From NCBI GenBank assembly GCA_003013855.2, contig PVNU02000424.1, positions 2,170,001 to 2,234,000 on the forward strand: DNA of 64,000 nucleotides. The letters are read 5' to 3'. Source of the stretch: Liriodendron chinense. Lineage: Eukaryota > Streptophyta > Magnoliopsida > Magnoliales > Magnoliaceae. This document shows, one piece after another, positions 1 to 10,696 of this stretch. Made by a program: the position numbers and the translations under genes. Numbering within the stretch: the stretch's first letter is position 1; every line of letters begins with the position of its first letter. Under the pieces are notes generated by a model. That model was not told the DNA's origin, searched no databases, and saw only the letters and a program-made list of their open reading frames with translations.

Positions 1-239
1 GTCCTTATGTGATTTGCAGATTTGAAAATGTTTACTGGCCAAGCTCTATAGTATGTATACCTACTTTATCCATTGTCAATACTTTACATGCTAGCCAAAC
101 ATACAATTTGTTTACCTATAAACAGATTACCACTTAAAAGTCCAATGGAATAGCATGAAAACCGTTTACACCTAAAACTTTTTTCAGGTGTAATGTGTTT
201 ACAACTTCAAACTTTACAGGCATCCAAACGGCCCCTTAG
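1..239. repeat. Right end of a MITE-like element
   Basis: The stretch ends at 223-239 with CCAAACGGCCCCTTAG, the reverse complement of the GGGGCCGTTTGG type of terminus that recurs in this window (for example at 14300 and 27828). The left end lies outside the window, so the terminal inverted repeat cannot be confirmed. No coding potential is visible. Confidence 0.3.
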
Positions 240-1107
240 GCAGGTGACTGTGGAGACAATTTTTTTTTTAGGATAATTTATCAATGGCACTTTGACACCT
301 TCTCTATGTATTGGTTCTACGTATCAATTGCCTTAAGGATAAGGGTTCCTTTCTCAAAACAAAAAAAAAAGAAGAAAAAAGAAGATTAACTATTCTCTTA
401 TCCAAATCTTTGCACTGAAGTTTGATGTGTACAGGAAACTCTGTTTCTAGCAATTCTTGTGTCAAAACTAACAGAGGCATGTTATGCCCTTTTAATACTT
501 GATGGGGCCCATCAACATAATTTAATGCTAATCATGGTTAAACTACATATTGTGCGTGTTTTCCTTTTTCCATTCATAATAGTTCTCATCCCTTGACTTG
601 ATGGACTTTACCCTCATAGAGAATTGTGGTAGTATGTACCTTGCTTGTATATGCGACTGAGATTTTCCATATACTCGCAGCTTATACTTCTGTGAATCTT
701 GTTTTATGTTGTAGGATAAGTTGATTCTTCATATCAAGATGAATCAAGACTTCTACTCAATTTGTTTAGCCTATTTCATCCCTATAGTATAGAAACTGCA
801 GGTTAATTAGTCATTTAAATCCCCAAAATTTGAAAAAGTTGGTATTGTTTGTCACTTGCTATGTCTTTCAGGTGTACTGCAGTTTCCTGCAAAATGGGGG
901 TGCAGAAATGGATGCTGTAGATGTAAGCATGCCAAGAAATGTAGTTTCGTGGTTACCTCTAGAATTTTTATGGTTATGATACGCCTCATCAACCTTCGAA
1001 TATAAGCCTCCATTCTCAATGGCCTTTTGCTTTCTTATAGTTCCCATTCCTTCTAGTAGACGAAAGCCCCTAGATTTCATCAAACAAAATGTTAGCATGC
1101 ATGGGGG
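240..1107. other. AT-rich intergenic DNA, no gene seen
   Basis: Low-complexity AT-rich sequence with an A/G-rich run near 360-385. Open frames are short and show no recognisable domain. It ends at the CAAAT target-site copy (1108-1112) of the Ty1/copia element. Confidence 0.5.
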
Positions 1108-1929
1108 CAAATTGATGGGGTTTTCCTCCTCAGGTATAGAGGAGAGATTGGTGCAGCCCGGGGTGGTCAGGCGCCCGGCCGGTTTGGGTCGAGAGACCGA
1201 AATTCACCCCGGAAGGTCCAGAAGTCTTCAGGACAGTTTTGACGGTGGTTGGGCGCCCTATGGAATGTTGATAAAGTGCCCGGATCCCTAGTCGGGCGCC
1301 CTACTAGGTTTGGTCGGGCGCCCTTGTAACACCCCCAAAATTCGACACTCGAGTATATAACTCAAATCTCGAAATCAAGGGTGTTATGAATGAATCCTTC
1401 ACAACCACAATTGAAACTTTTATCCTTTCCATTCACAAGGTACCAAATATATGGAATAAAAATAAACCAACTTTGAAAATTAAACTATAATCAACGTGTC
1501 TATGAAATTGTTCCAAACTGTCTAAACTAATGGCCATCTAATGGGCCTTATTACATCAATGCTTTCAAACCAAAAATCAAATAACTAATTCAAATAAAAT
1601 CTTCTAGAGTATTTCCTCATCTGGAACCGCTTCCTCGAAGTCCTCTAAATCATTACCTATCACTACGGTTAATCGCATAACACTGCGTCAGCTATAAAGG
1701 CCGGTGAGCATTCTCATATAGTTTAGCACATGTAATTCAATGTAGATTACCCACTTGACTAATAAAGTACAAAACACTACAATTTCAATAGTAATTTCAT
1801 CCAATCAAAATCCTTTAAACATGCATATGATGCATGGTATGCGAGTATGCTTCAACAATCTCAGTACGTTTATCAGTAGAACATCCAGGGCCAGTTTATA
1901 GTCGGGCCTACACTGTCTCATAATTGCAG

Positions 1930-2190
1930 AGTTGGTCTCTTGTACACACCAGGGAACTCACCCAACCTGCCAAAATCATCTGATATCCACCGGGTACGCT
2001 AGTATGGTATCTTGCACACACCAGGGAGCTCAACCAACCCGTCCACAATCGATGGACTATCAGAAGGGTATATTGCACACACAGGGCGCTCAACCAGGGA
2101 CTGTTGCACACACTTGGGCGCTCAGCCCAAACAATCATCAATGGGCCTATTGCACACACCAGGGTGCTCACCCTACGGTAATAACTGGAG
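1930..2190 (+). repeat. Irregular minisatellite, about 30-bp core
   Basis: Five degenerate copies of a core like TTGCACACACCAGGGNGCTC occur near 1938, 2012, 2070, 2103 and 2149 with uneven spacing. They lie in the solo LTR and keep some frames open by chance. No protein domain is implied. Confidence 0.7.
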
Positions 2191-2465
2191 TTCTCAAATC
2201 ATGCTATGCATGAACCAAATCAACATTCCAAACATTTTTCCAAGATAATTCAAAATCTCGCCAAAGAAACGAATTTAATATATGGATATGATATCCGAAT
2301 TTTCAGTAAAATAAAACACAAATATTTGAATTGTACTTCTAGACCATGACTAACAATCCCAAAATCATCATCAAATCAAATTCTAATATAAACTGTAATA
2401 AAATCTGAATTAGCATGTAAAAACAAATATGAGAGAAAACTCACTCTTTCTTTCTTTCCTTCCTT

Positions 2466-2576
2466 CTTCTTTCTCTTCTTCTTCTTCTTCTTCTTCTTCT
2501 TCTTCTTCCTGCTGCTGCTGGAAAATTGCTCCAGCAGTGGAAGGGGCCACCAGCAACCGTAGCTTGGAACCTACGA

Positions 2577-2625
<49 letters not shown>

Positions 2626-2730
2626 GTCTAACGTCTCTCTCTCTCTTTCTCTCTCTCTCACGGCTCTCTCTCTCTTTCTCTCTCTCTCACGACTCTCTCT
2701 CTCTCTCTGCCTCTCTCTTTTCCTCTCTGA
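2466..2730 (+). repeat. TTC and CT microsatellite block
   Basis: A (TTC)n tract (about 2468-2508) is followed by long CT runs (2580-2625 and interrupted runs to about 2730). The serine/leucine-rich frames on the plus strand and arginine/glutamate-rich frames on the minus strand here are artefacts of the repeat. Confidence 0.9.
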
Positions 2731-3929
2731 CGCTTCCTGTAAAAGAAACGTTGCCGATGGCTGGTTTTATAGCCACGAACAAGCACACGGACGTTAGGAG
2801 ATTTTCGAATCCAACTTGGATTCGGACTTCAATCCTTGTAGTCTAAGCCACAAACTAAACATTAGAAACCTAGGTGGGGCCCACGCAAACAGTCCCTTCG
2901 AATTTCGGGAACCCATGCGAAGAATCGGCTCCGATCTTGCGCGTTTTCCTTCGCTTAGTTCTAAGTTCTAACAGATTTTGCGGCCCACTCTGATCGCTGA
3001 TTACTAAGATACATCCTTCCCTTAGTAGTCCTAAGGAAGATCTACACAATGGATGGAGTGGATTTTCTGATGGGGTCCACCTTGACGGACGGTGTGGACC
3101 GACCAGTACACCAGCGAACGCTGCTGCCGCAGCGTCGAACGAAGAAGACGCTCCGTCTTCGCTGCGCACGCGGTCAACGCACGTTGACCGCGAGTCTAAT
3201 GTGCACACAGTGCACGTGGGTCCCACAGTGATGTATGTGCGAAATCTGATCCGACCATCATGTAGGCCACGTGATTTTAGGGTATGGCACAAAAATTGGT
3301 ATAGTTCTGAGTTTCGATGGCCCACTTATGGCCCGATTTCTGATTAGGGTACTTGTAGGATGATCGGGGGGCTGAAATTTGACGTGTATGGTTAGATTAG
3401 GTCTCTAAACTATTATATGAAGTTTTACATGAAACAGATCGTCAGAAACTGGTACACTTAAAATCATCTATATAGATCAAGTTAAATCAATGGTATTTTT
3501 TTGTGTTTATGGTGAGTTTTGATAAACCTACCACTTCTACACTGATCTAGGGTTTGTGTTTAAGCAATTTAATAAAGGATTCTACATAGATTCCTTACAG
3601 TTGATTTATTATTAATTTATTAATGTATTAAATTAGGTAACTCGCTAAATACTCAATTAAATTATTATTTAATCTCTTCTAAAAATTTACAGGGTATTTA
3701 TTATGAATTTATCAATACTACAAGTCATGTGGTTCATTAAACAATATTTAAATTATTCTAAGGACCCGGTTTATTATAATATATAAGTTTATGGTCGGTA
3801 ATTAAGCACTTATTGTACAAAGACAATTGCAATTGTAAGATGAATGGTTTACACATTTGTATTAGGTAAATGTAGCCATTTTTTACTCTCGTATAGGTAT
3901 ATATGTTCCCAAAATCTCGGGTCATTACA

Positions 3930-4109
3930 GCCCTAAATTTAGATGATTTTTTTCTAAACTCACTCGATAGTTTTGGCTTTGGTCGGGCGCCCTACCACGC
4001 GCAGACAAGAATTCTACAGTTTCTTGTTTTGCGTCTAACTCTCTTGTAAAGCTATAGATTGGCTTCCAATTCAAGACCTAATCATCCTAATAGGAGGTTT
4101 ACACGTCCA

Positions 4110-4149
<40 letters not shown>

Positions 4150-4547
4150 GAGAAAGAAAAAAGAGAGAGAGGAAGCTTGTAGGAGGGAAATTTCTACTTT
4201 GTAGAGGTGATCTATTGCGCACTCGATATCTCAGTGCTTCTACGTTCTCGTGCTGGGTGAGATCTCTTAGTTTCGAATTTTCTTATTGTTTATCTACTCC
4301 TGCATGAGTGAAGAAGGTTAGATCCAAGCGGGTTGTTCTTGTGATTAAGTTTGTAATAGTTTACTTCATAATGGATTGTTTATCTGGACTAGGTCCCATG
4401 GTTTTTAACTCTTCGAGGGTTTTCCGTGTAAAAATTCTCTTGTGTTGTGTAGTTGGTGATTTGCTTTAGTTCATTGCATTATCATATCTCATAATTCAAG
4501 TAGTTTGGGGGGGCGAGATCTTAAGGTATTGTGAAACGCACCCAACA
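3930..4547 (+). repeat. Distal part of the copia 5' LTR
   Basis: It begins with the second GCCCT target copy and matches 10904-11532 base by base apart from substitutions. It contains the palindrome-bearing GGTCGGGCGCCCTACC, a GA tract and the CACCCAACA LTR terminus. Confidence 0.85.
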
Positions 4548-4551
4548 AAAG

Positions 4552-4563
4552 TGGTATCAAAGC
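4552..4563 (+). other. Primer-binding site (initiator tRNA-Met)
   Basis: TGGTATCAAAGC lies 4 bp after the 5' LTR end and differs at one position from the usual plant primer site TGGTATCAGAGC, complementary to the 3' end of initiator tRNA-Met. Confidence 0.85.
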
Positions 4564-4600
4564 GTTTAGGTTGTTTGAACGAAAGTGGGATTGGTGAATT

Positions 4601-5345
4601 ATGGAAGGTGGCTCATCAAGGATGATCGGCCTCAATGGGTCTAACTGGCCCATATGGAAGGTGCAGATGGAAGACTTGTTTTATTGCAAGGACTTGTATG
4701 CTCCAATCTTAGGCATATCAGCGAAGATAAAAGATATGACAGATGATGATTAGAAGATGGACCAGAAGACGGTGAGATTTATTAGACAATAGTTGTATGA
4801 TTCGTGTTCCACCATGTGTTTATGGAGACCTCAGCCACTAGCCCTATGACAGAAATTATAAGAGCTACATTAGAGGAAGACGGCCGACAATAAGATCTTC
4901 CTGATTAGAAGACTTGTGAATCTCAAGTTCAAGGATAACGGTTCCGTGGCTGAGCACATGAATGAAGTCAACAATATCATGAACCAGCTCTCCGCTATGA
5001 AGATGGTCATAGACGATGAGCTACAGGCTTTGCTATTGCTTAGCTTGTTGCTTGATAGGTGGGAGACATTGGTGGTGTCTTTGAGTAACTTTGCGCCAGA
5101 TGGAAAGGTGTCCATGGAGCAGGTGAGTAGTTGTCTCTTTAATGAGGAGACAATGAGGAAGTCTTAGGGGTCTACTCAGCAAAAGGCCCTTATGACACAG
5201 GATCTGGGGAGAGGAAAGAACAAGAAGGGCGGGAAGGCCCGAGATAAATCAAAAGGCAAGTCAAGTATCAGGAGAGATGAAATATTGAAATTGTGGCAAG
5301 AAGGGCCACTACAAGAGTGGATACCATAAGAAGAAGAATGACAAG
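4601..5345 (+). pseudogene. copia gag, degenerate
   Basis: The frame opens with ATG at 4601 (MEGGSSRMIGLNGSNW...), the usual start of plant copia gag with its NGSNWPIWK-type motif. Stops interrupt it, including a TAG near 4750 where tryptophan is expected in the family. A longer open stretch at 4916-5167 keeps the NLKFKDNGSVAEHMNEVNNI region, typical of the gag UBN2 domain. The zinc knuckle near 5280-5330 is recognisable by CGKKGHY, but its first and last cysteines are gone. Product: nucleocapsid precursor, no longer functional. Confidence 0.85.
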
Positions 5346-5503
5346 AAACGAAAATGAAAGGAGAAGGAAGAAGAATCAGATTCTACTACGGTTACCTCAA
5401 ATGACGACGTTGTTGTTATTCTTTCTGCGGATCACGATGTTTTTCTCTCGTCTACGAGTCAAGACATTGACTTGGTGATAGAATCGGGAGCATCATTTCA
5501 TGT

Positions 5504-7461
5504 TGAAATTGCGTCGGGTAGTCTATCACGACACCCTATGCATACACGTGCGGAAGCTTAAAGAGCAACTAGAATTATGGCTAAACCTATAGGAGGGGGG
5601 TGATTAGGACCTTTTTTTTAAAATCTTTTCGCCTAATTAAACAATTCAACAAATTAAGCTACGTAAGCGAATAACACTTCGGCTTCCAAGCCTAAGTGGG
5701 TCCAATTATAAGACTAGCAAATGATAAGTGCAATCAGCAACCTAGTCTAAATAACTCATGTGGACTATAGGGGATGGATCAAGAAATGCCCAAGTCAACA
5801 TGAGGTAGTGAAGGTACATCTTGTGAGTGTGTGTGTGCCTATCAAGTGCCTAGCATGCATTCCTAACTAAGCATTCATAATTAATCAATTAAACATAATG
5901 CATAAAGAGAGAAATGTGCTCCAATACAATCACAAACACAAGGATGTATAGTGGTTCGACTACTTGTCTACTCCACTCCCGGTTCAAGTACTCAACCCCT
6001 TTGAGCACACCGGCATTCACTGGGGAGTTTAAATCTGGTTCCTCCCAATCAAGGTGTTTTAACTCGGATCCACCCAACCGGGGAGTTTACAGGTTCCTCC
6101 CAACCTACACGTTTGCACCCGTGTTGGTGGCTCCCCCTTGGAGACTTTGTTTTAGGCCCGACTAACGTGCCAAGGAACGGCTGACGTCCCTAGATTTTAG
6201 GCCCAACTAATAGGCCAAGGATCGGCTAACGACCCCGGGGCGAGTTTGTCAAACAAACTCTACACTCAACTCCCACAGGGAATTGAGTGGATGGACTCTT
6301 ACCAAGACAACCTTGTCGGATTGAGCCCCTTGTTGCGCCGTCTTGGGTTGCTTCTTCTCGCTCTTTCGTGGTTGAATCAGCTCCCCTTGTGCTCCTCCGA
6401 TCGTTGACGCTGTTGCTTTGCCAAGGCTTCAGCTCCAAGATCAGCTACCTTGCATGTGATGCTCCATTGGAGATGCCCAAGGTGCTAGGGAATGGTGAAA
6501 CCTCTACAAATGGTAGGAAATGGGTTTCCTAGAGGAATGCACCTAAATGGACTCCTAGGTAGTGTTTAGACAAAGGATTTAACTATCATCAAGGTGTCTA
6601 AACCCTAGGAATCAAGAGGGAACAAGTCCATTCTCAAGATGCCATTGAATGGCCCAAGCTTGTGATGAAAACACAAGGAGAATGACTTGCTTTAGGTTTG
6701 GGATAGAGCCTCTAATGATCTCTAGCAATGGTGGCTTCTATCTCCTCAAAATTCCCCTCTCTTAGCTCAAAAAACGAATCCCCCTTTTAAATAGATTTTC
6801 TTCCAACGGTCAAAAAACGGGCAGATTCGTGCATCTCCGATTGATCGAAAAAAGTATCCGATTGATCGAAGCCCAGTCCGATTGATCGGAGACAAGTCCG
6901 ATTGATCGAAAATTTATCCAGAGAAGTCTCTGGAAGAAATTTCGATTGATCGGAACACTGTCCGATTGATCAGACGGCCCCTTCCAATGGATCGGAAGAC
7001 TGTCCGATTGATCGGAAATATGTCCAGTGAGTTTTTAATTTTTTTTGGGACAATTTCCGATTGATCGGAATTTCTGTCCGATCGATCGGAGTCCTATCGG
7101 AGCACCTGTCCGATTGATCGGAGTCCTATCGGAAACTGCTGTTTGAGCCTTTTTAATTGCAGCAGCTTCCACCTCTTTAATTAGTCTAATTTATCATGTT
7201 TTTCATGGAGTTCTAAGACTAATGATGATGACTAAATGTATACCTAGGTGATGCAAGTCATCTAAGAGGTTATGGGTTAGGTTTTGGTCAAGGCAAGGCA
7301 CACCAAGGCATCACTTTTACCTGTTTCTTTTTCCTTGATGCAGCCGGTCCGTCTTAAGTCTTCGTTCTTCGTCTTCATTAAGCTCAACCGACACTAGACC
7401 CACTGACCTAAGTAATTGACAAACAAGGTGCACTAGTATGCCACAGAAAAGTGCACTAACA
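5504..7461 (-). mobile_element. Solo LTR (Sirevirus-like), antisense to the host copia element
   Basis: A 1958-bp sequence from TGAAATTGCG to GCACTAACA with the 5-bp duplication CATGT on both sides (5499-5503 and 7462-7466). It has no internal coding region. Read on the minus strand it starts TGTTAGTGCAC. It also carries a stretch about a GTGGAGTAG motif, CGAACCACTATA and CCTAATCACCCC, in the order seen near the 3' end of the LTR-like block at 31089-33850, so the two are relatives. A Sirevirus (Maximus/SIRE) origin is inferred. It contains a cluster of TCCGATTGATCGGA palindromes (6834-7125). Confidence 0.85.
6834..7125. repeat. Cluster of about 11 TCCGATTGATCGGA near-palindromes
   Basis: About eleven copies of a 14-bp inverted repeat (TCCGATTGATCGGA, with variants ending CGAA or with ATCGATCG) occur in 290 bp at irregular spacing inside the solo LTR. 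Irregular spacing and varied intervening sequence argue against simple tandem slippage. Confidence 0.85.
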
Positions 7462-7745
7462 CATGTGACTCCACGTAGAGATTTCTTCACAAGCTACAAG
7501 TCAAGCGACTTTGGGACCGTGAAGATGGAAAACTCTAGCGCATCGAAGATCATGGGAGTCAGTGATATTTGTGTGAAGACCGATGTGGGCTACATATTGG
7601 TACTCAGGGATGTGAGGCACATTTCAGACCTTCGCCTCAACTTGATGTCAATGGGAAGGTTGGATGATGATAACTATGAAAGCCGGTTTATTGGTGGGCA
7701 TTAAAAGCTCATCAAGGGTTCATTAATCGCAGCCAAAGGGAAGAA

Positions 7746-8650
7746 GTGTTGTATCCTTTACAAGACAGTGTCAGTGTGTGCAAGGGTGGGTTGAACGCAG
7801 TAGAAGATTCAGCCATGGACATGTGGCATAGGCGTCTTGGCCACATGAGTGAGAAAGGGCTTCAATTACTAGCTAAAAAGTGGCTCCTTCCAAACGTGGC
7901 AGGTATATCTCTCAAAACCTGCATTGATTGTTTATTAGGAAAATGGAATAGAGTTTCATTTGTTAAAAATGCTTCTCATGTTATAAAGTTTATGCATTAG
8001 ATTTGGTTTATTCTGATGTGTGTGGTCCGATGAGGACAAAATCCTTGGGTGGGGCATTGTATTCTGTCACTTTTTAGAAATGATGCATCTAGGAGGGTTT
8101 GGATTTATGCATTGAAATCCAAGGACGAGGTCTTTGGTGTATTTAAAGTGTTTCATGTTATGGTTGAGAGAGAGATATATAGAACATTAAAGTGCATTCG
8201 CATTGACAATGAAGGTGAGTACATTAGGGACTTCCATGAGTATTGTAAGTCCCTAGGTATACGGCATGAATAGACGGTGCCCAAGACCCCCGAGCACAAT
8301 GGTGTAGTTGAGCGCATGAATCCCACCATTGTAGAGAGAACCAAATGCATGTTATCCCATGCAAAGTTGCCCAAGACGTTCTGAAGAGAAGCAATGCACA
8401 CGGCAGTGTATTTGATAAACAGGTCTCCATCAGCCCCGTTGAAAGGAGAAGTACCTGAGAATGTGTGGACTACACGTGATCCATAGTACAGTCGTCTCAG
8501 GGTGTTTGGATCCCGACATCCGTTCATGTACCAAAGGACAAGAGGTCCAAGCTCGATATGAAGAGCAGGTAGTATGTGTTCTTGGGGTACGGTGATAAGA
8601 AATTTGATTTCAGGTTATAGGATCCGACCGAGAAGAAGCTCGTCAGGAGC
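7746..8650 (+). pseudogene. copia integrase, degenerate
   Basis: The GAG_pre-integrase segment is visible at 7817-7960 (MWHRRLGHMSEKGLQLLAKK and a CIDCLLGK remnant of the zinc motif). The core follows, with the first acidic residue in a YSDVCGPM motif near 8010, the second in IRIDNEGEY near 8205, and the glutamate in EHNGVVERMN near 8292-8320. Stops fall at 8001 and 8271 and near 8382, and frameshifts break the middle of the core. The enzyme would have joined the cDNA to host DNA; it cannot be made now. Confidence 0.87.
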
Positions 8651-9990
8651 AGAGATGTGGTTTTCTTTGAAGATCAATGTATAAAAGACATTCGAGAGCT
8701 AGAGAAGACCCAGCCCATTTCAGGTGAGCTGGAAGACATGAATCCTATTACTTCTCCCGTGGTGCCTGATGACAGAGGAGTACAACAAGGTGCAGAGGAC
8801 GTGGAAATTCCTACTGAAGATGAGCCAGGGGAGCAACCTCTACTTGACCCACTTGTTGATCTACAGGTGAGGAGGACATCTAGGGACGGACACCCGTCCA
8901 AGAGGTACTTGCCGCATGAGTACATTATGCTTACCGATAGGGGAGAGCTAGATGATTAATCTAAGGCCCTAACCGACGTACATAAAGGGGAGTGGTTGAA
9001 AGCTATGCGAGAGGAGATGAAATCCTTGCATAAGAACCATACCTATGATCTGGTGAAATTGCCTAAGGGCAAAAGAACTCTTAGCAACAAGTGGGTGTTC
9101 AGAAAGAAGTTAGAGCAGAAGAATTCACAGACAATGTTCAAGGTTAGACTTGTGGTGAAAGGTTTTGGTCAGAGGAAAGGTATAGACTTCGAGGAGATAT
9201 TCTCACCAATGGTGAAGATGACGTCCATTTGGATGTTGCTTGGGTTGGGGGTTATCATTGATCTGGATATAAAGCAGTTAGATGTTAAAACTGTCTTCCT
9301 CCATGGTGACCTGTAAGAAGAGATCTATATGCACAAACCAGAAGGGTTCGAGGTTAAGGGCAAGGAACATATGATGTGTAGGCTTATGAAGAACTTGTAT
9401 GGGCTAAAACAAACTTTAAGGCAATGGTAAAATAAGTTTGACTCGTTCATGTTAAAGTATGGGTATGACAAAACAGAGTCGGACCACTATGTGTTCACAC
9501 GCAGGTTCTTAGATGATGATTTCTTAGTTCTGCTGTTATATGTTGATGATATGCTCATCATGGGAAAAGACATCAAGAAGATTGACATGCTGAAACAAGA
9601 GCTGAGTAAGTCGTTTGTGATGAAAGACTTGGGCCCGGCCAGATAAATCTTAGGAATGGAGATAACCCATGACAGAAGCAGTAGGAGGCTATGACTGTCA
9701 CAGGAGCGGTATATTGAGCAAATCATAGAGCGGTTCAATTTGAATATAGCGAAGCCAGTCAATACTCCAGTAGATGGTCACTTCAAATTGAGCGACAAGC
9801 AGTGTCCCAAGACGAAGACAGAGGTGGATGAGATATAGAAATACCCTACGCTTCGCCAGTATGAAGTTTGATGTATATTATGGTGTGTACGCGCCCATAC
9901 ATTACATATGCGGTTGGGGTTGTCAATCGGTATCTTGCCAATCTTGGCAAAGAACATTGGGCAGTGGTGAAGTAGATACTACGGTATCTG
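8651..9990 (+). pseudogene. copia reverse transcriptase, degenerate
   Basis: A linker (8657-8957) ends in the typical RRTSRDGHPSKRYLPHEYIML segment. The RT proper starts near 8994 with WLKAMREEM and NKWVFRKK, continues with the LDVKTVFLHGDL motif (9271-9315), and has the catalytic YVDDMLIM motif at about 9538-9560. Stops at 9316, 9429, 9646 and 9837 lie at positions that are usually glutamine, tyrosine or tryptophan in relatives. All blocks are in the normal order. Confidence 0.9.
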
Positions 9991-10677
9991 AGGGGCTCAT
10001 CTAGGTTGAGCCTATACTATGGTGATGGAAAACTTGTGTTAGAAGGCTACACAGATGCATATATATCATGTGACATAGAATCTAAGAAGTCTACATTGGG
10101 GTTCATGTTCACGTTTACAGGGGAAACGGTCTCTTGGCAGAGCAAGCTACAAAAGGTTGTAGCATTGTCGACGACAAAGGCCGAGTACATCACTGTTACA
10201 GAAGCATGCAAGGAGATACTTTGGATAAAGAGGTTCTTGTAGGAACCTAGCCTGAAGTAAGAGAAGCACGTGGTCTATTGTGATAGCCAGAGTGCGATAC
10301 ACTTAAGCAAGAATCCAAATCAGCATTCCAAGTCGAAGCACATAGAGATTTCGTATCACTGGATCAGAAGCATGCAAGGAGATACTTTGGATAAAGAGGT
10401 TCTTGTAGGAACCTAGCCTGAAGCAGGAGAAGCACGTGGTCTATTGTGATAGCCAGAGTGCGATACACTTAAGCAAGAATCCAAATCAGCATTCCAAGTC
10501 GAAGCACATAGAGATTTGGTATCACTGGATCAGGGATACTTTGGAACAGAAGGTGTTAGAGCTTGAGAAGGTCCACATGGACGATAATGAGTCAGACATG
10601 ATAACCAAGGCTTTACTCAAGGGCAAATTTGAAGCTTGTAGAAGCCTGACTTGCTTAAAAAATGTGTACTCCTCCTG
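9991..10677 (+). pseudogene. copia RNase H, degenerate, with internal duplication
   Basis: RNase H motifs are visible in order: GYTDAYISCD (10041-10070), STLGFMFTFTGETVSWQSK, ALSTTKAEYI (10164-10194), the CDSQSAIHLSKNPNQHSKSKHIEI block, and the C-terminal DNESDMITKALLKGKFEACR (10586-10645). A 166-bp tandem duplication repeats the CDSQSAIHL block, so the enzyme would be disrupted even without the stops near 10242 and 10257. Confidence 0.88.
10201..10532 (+). repeat. 166-bp tandem duplication inside RNase H
   Basis: Copy 1 at 10201-10366 and copy 2 at 10367-10532 both begin GAAGCATGCAAGGAGATACT and are almost identical, differing at only a few bases, such as GAAGTAAG versus GAAGCAGG. The near identity shows the duplication is much younger than the element. 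Confidence 0.9.
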
Positions 10678-10680
10678 AGT

Positions 10681-10696
10681 AGGAAAGAGGGATATT
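10681..10696 (+). other. Polypurine tract of the copia element
   Basis: The purine-rich run AGGAAAGAGGGATA lies immediately before the 3' LTR start TGATGGGG at 10697, the position where plus-strand priming occurs in LTR retrotransposons. Confidence 0.6.

Larger units (their letters stand above)
1325..3929 (+). mobile_element. Solo LTR (Ty3/gypsy Tekay/Del-like) inside the copia 5' LTR
   Basis: A 2605-bp sequence starting TGTAACACCCCC and ending GTCATTACA, flanked by the 5-bp duplication GCCCT (1320-1324 and 3930-3934). The empty site survives in the 3' LTR of the host element near 10899-10916, where GGGCGCCCTAAATTT runs uninterrupted. No gag or pol is present, so this is a solo LTR left by LTR-LTR recombination. 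Long LTRs with TGTAACACCC ends are typical of the Tekay/Del chromoviruses; that assignment is inference. It contains an irregular minisatellite (1930-2190) and TTC and CT microsatellites (2466-2730). Confidence 0.88.
1113..4547 (+). repeat. 5' LTR of the Ty1/copia element, interrupted
   Basis: It corresponds to 10697-11532. Removing the 2605-bp insertion at 1325-3929 and one 5-bp target copy leaves about 825 bp, close to the 836 bp of the 3' LTR. It carries several copies of GTCGGGCGCCCT, a motif centred on the palindrome GGGCGCCC, and a GA microsatellite near 4111-4154. Confidence 0.9.
5472..7704 (+). pseudogene. copia protease, split by a solo LTR
   Basis: The aspartic protease active site reads DLVIESGASFHV at 5472-5507, with glutamate where the family has catalytic aspartate. 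The reading frame resumes at 7461 with HVTPRRDFFTSYKS and continues through DVRHISDLRLNLMSMGRLDD to 7704. The gap is exactly the 1958-bp insertion plus a CATGT duplication, so the pieces were contiguous before the insertion. Confidence 0.85.

Noticed and set aside
1908..2248. Overlapping open frames on both strands with repeated CTHQGA-type peptides
   Set aside because: The repetition comes from the CACACACCAGGG minisatellite in an LTR, and the frames have no conserved domain.
2410..2846. Open frames rich in Ser/Leu (plus) or Arg/Glu (minus)
   Set aside because: They are produced by TTC and CT microsatellites inside a solo LTR. No domain or codon structure outside the repeat.
2870..3325. 151-codon minus-strand open frame
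   Set aside because: It lies entirely inside the solo LTR at 1325-3929, has no domain, and contains LTR words such as GTGGGCC; chance frame in GC-richer DNA.
6834..7125. Possible CRISPR array from repeated TCCGATTGATCGGA
   Set aside because: Repeats are 14-bp dyads with irregular 10-40-bp gaps in plant LTR DNA. No cas genes, no constant spacer size.
8153..8527. 124-codon minus-strand open frame
   Set aside because: It is the reverse of the copia integrase core, whose conserved motifs are on the plus strand.
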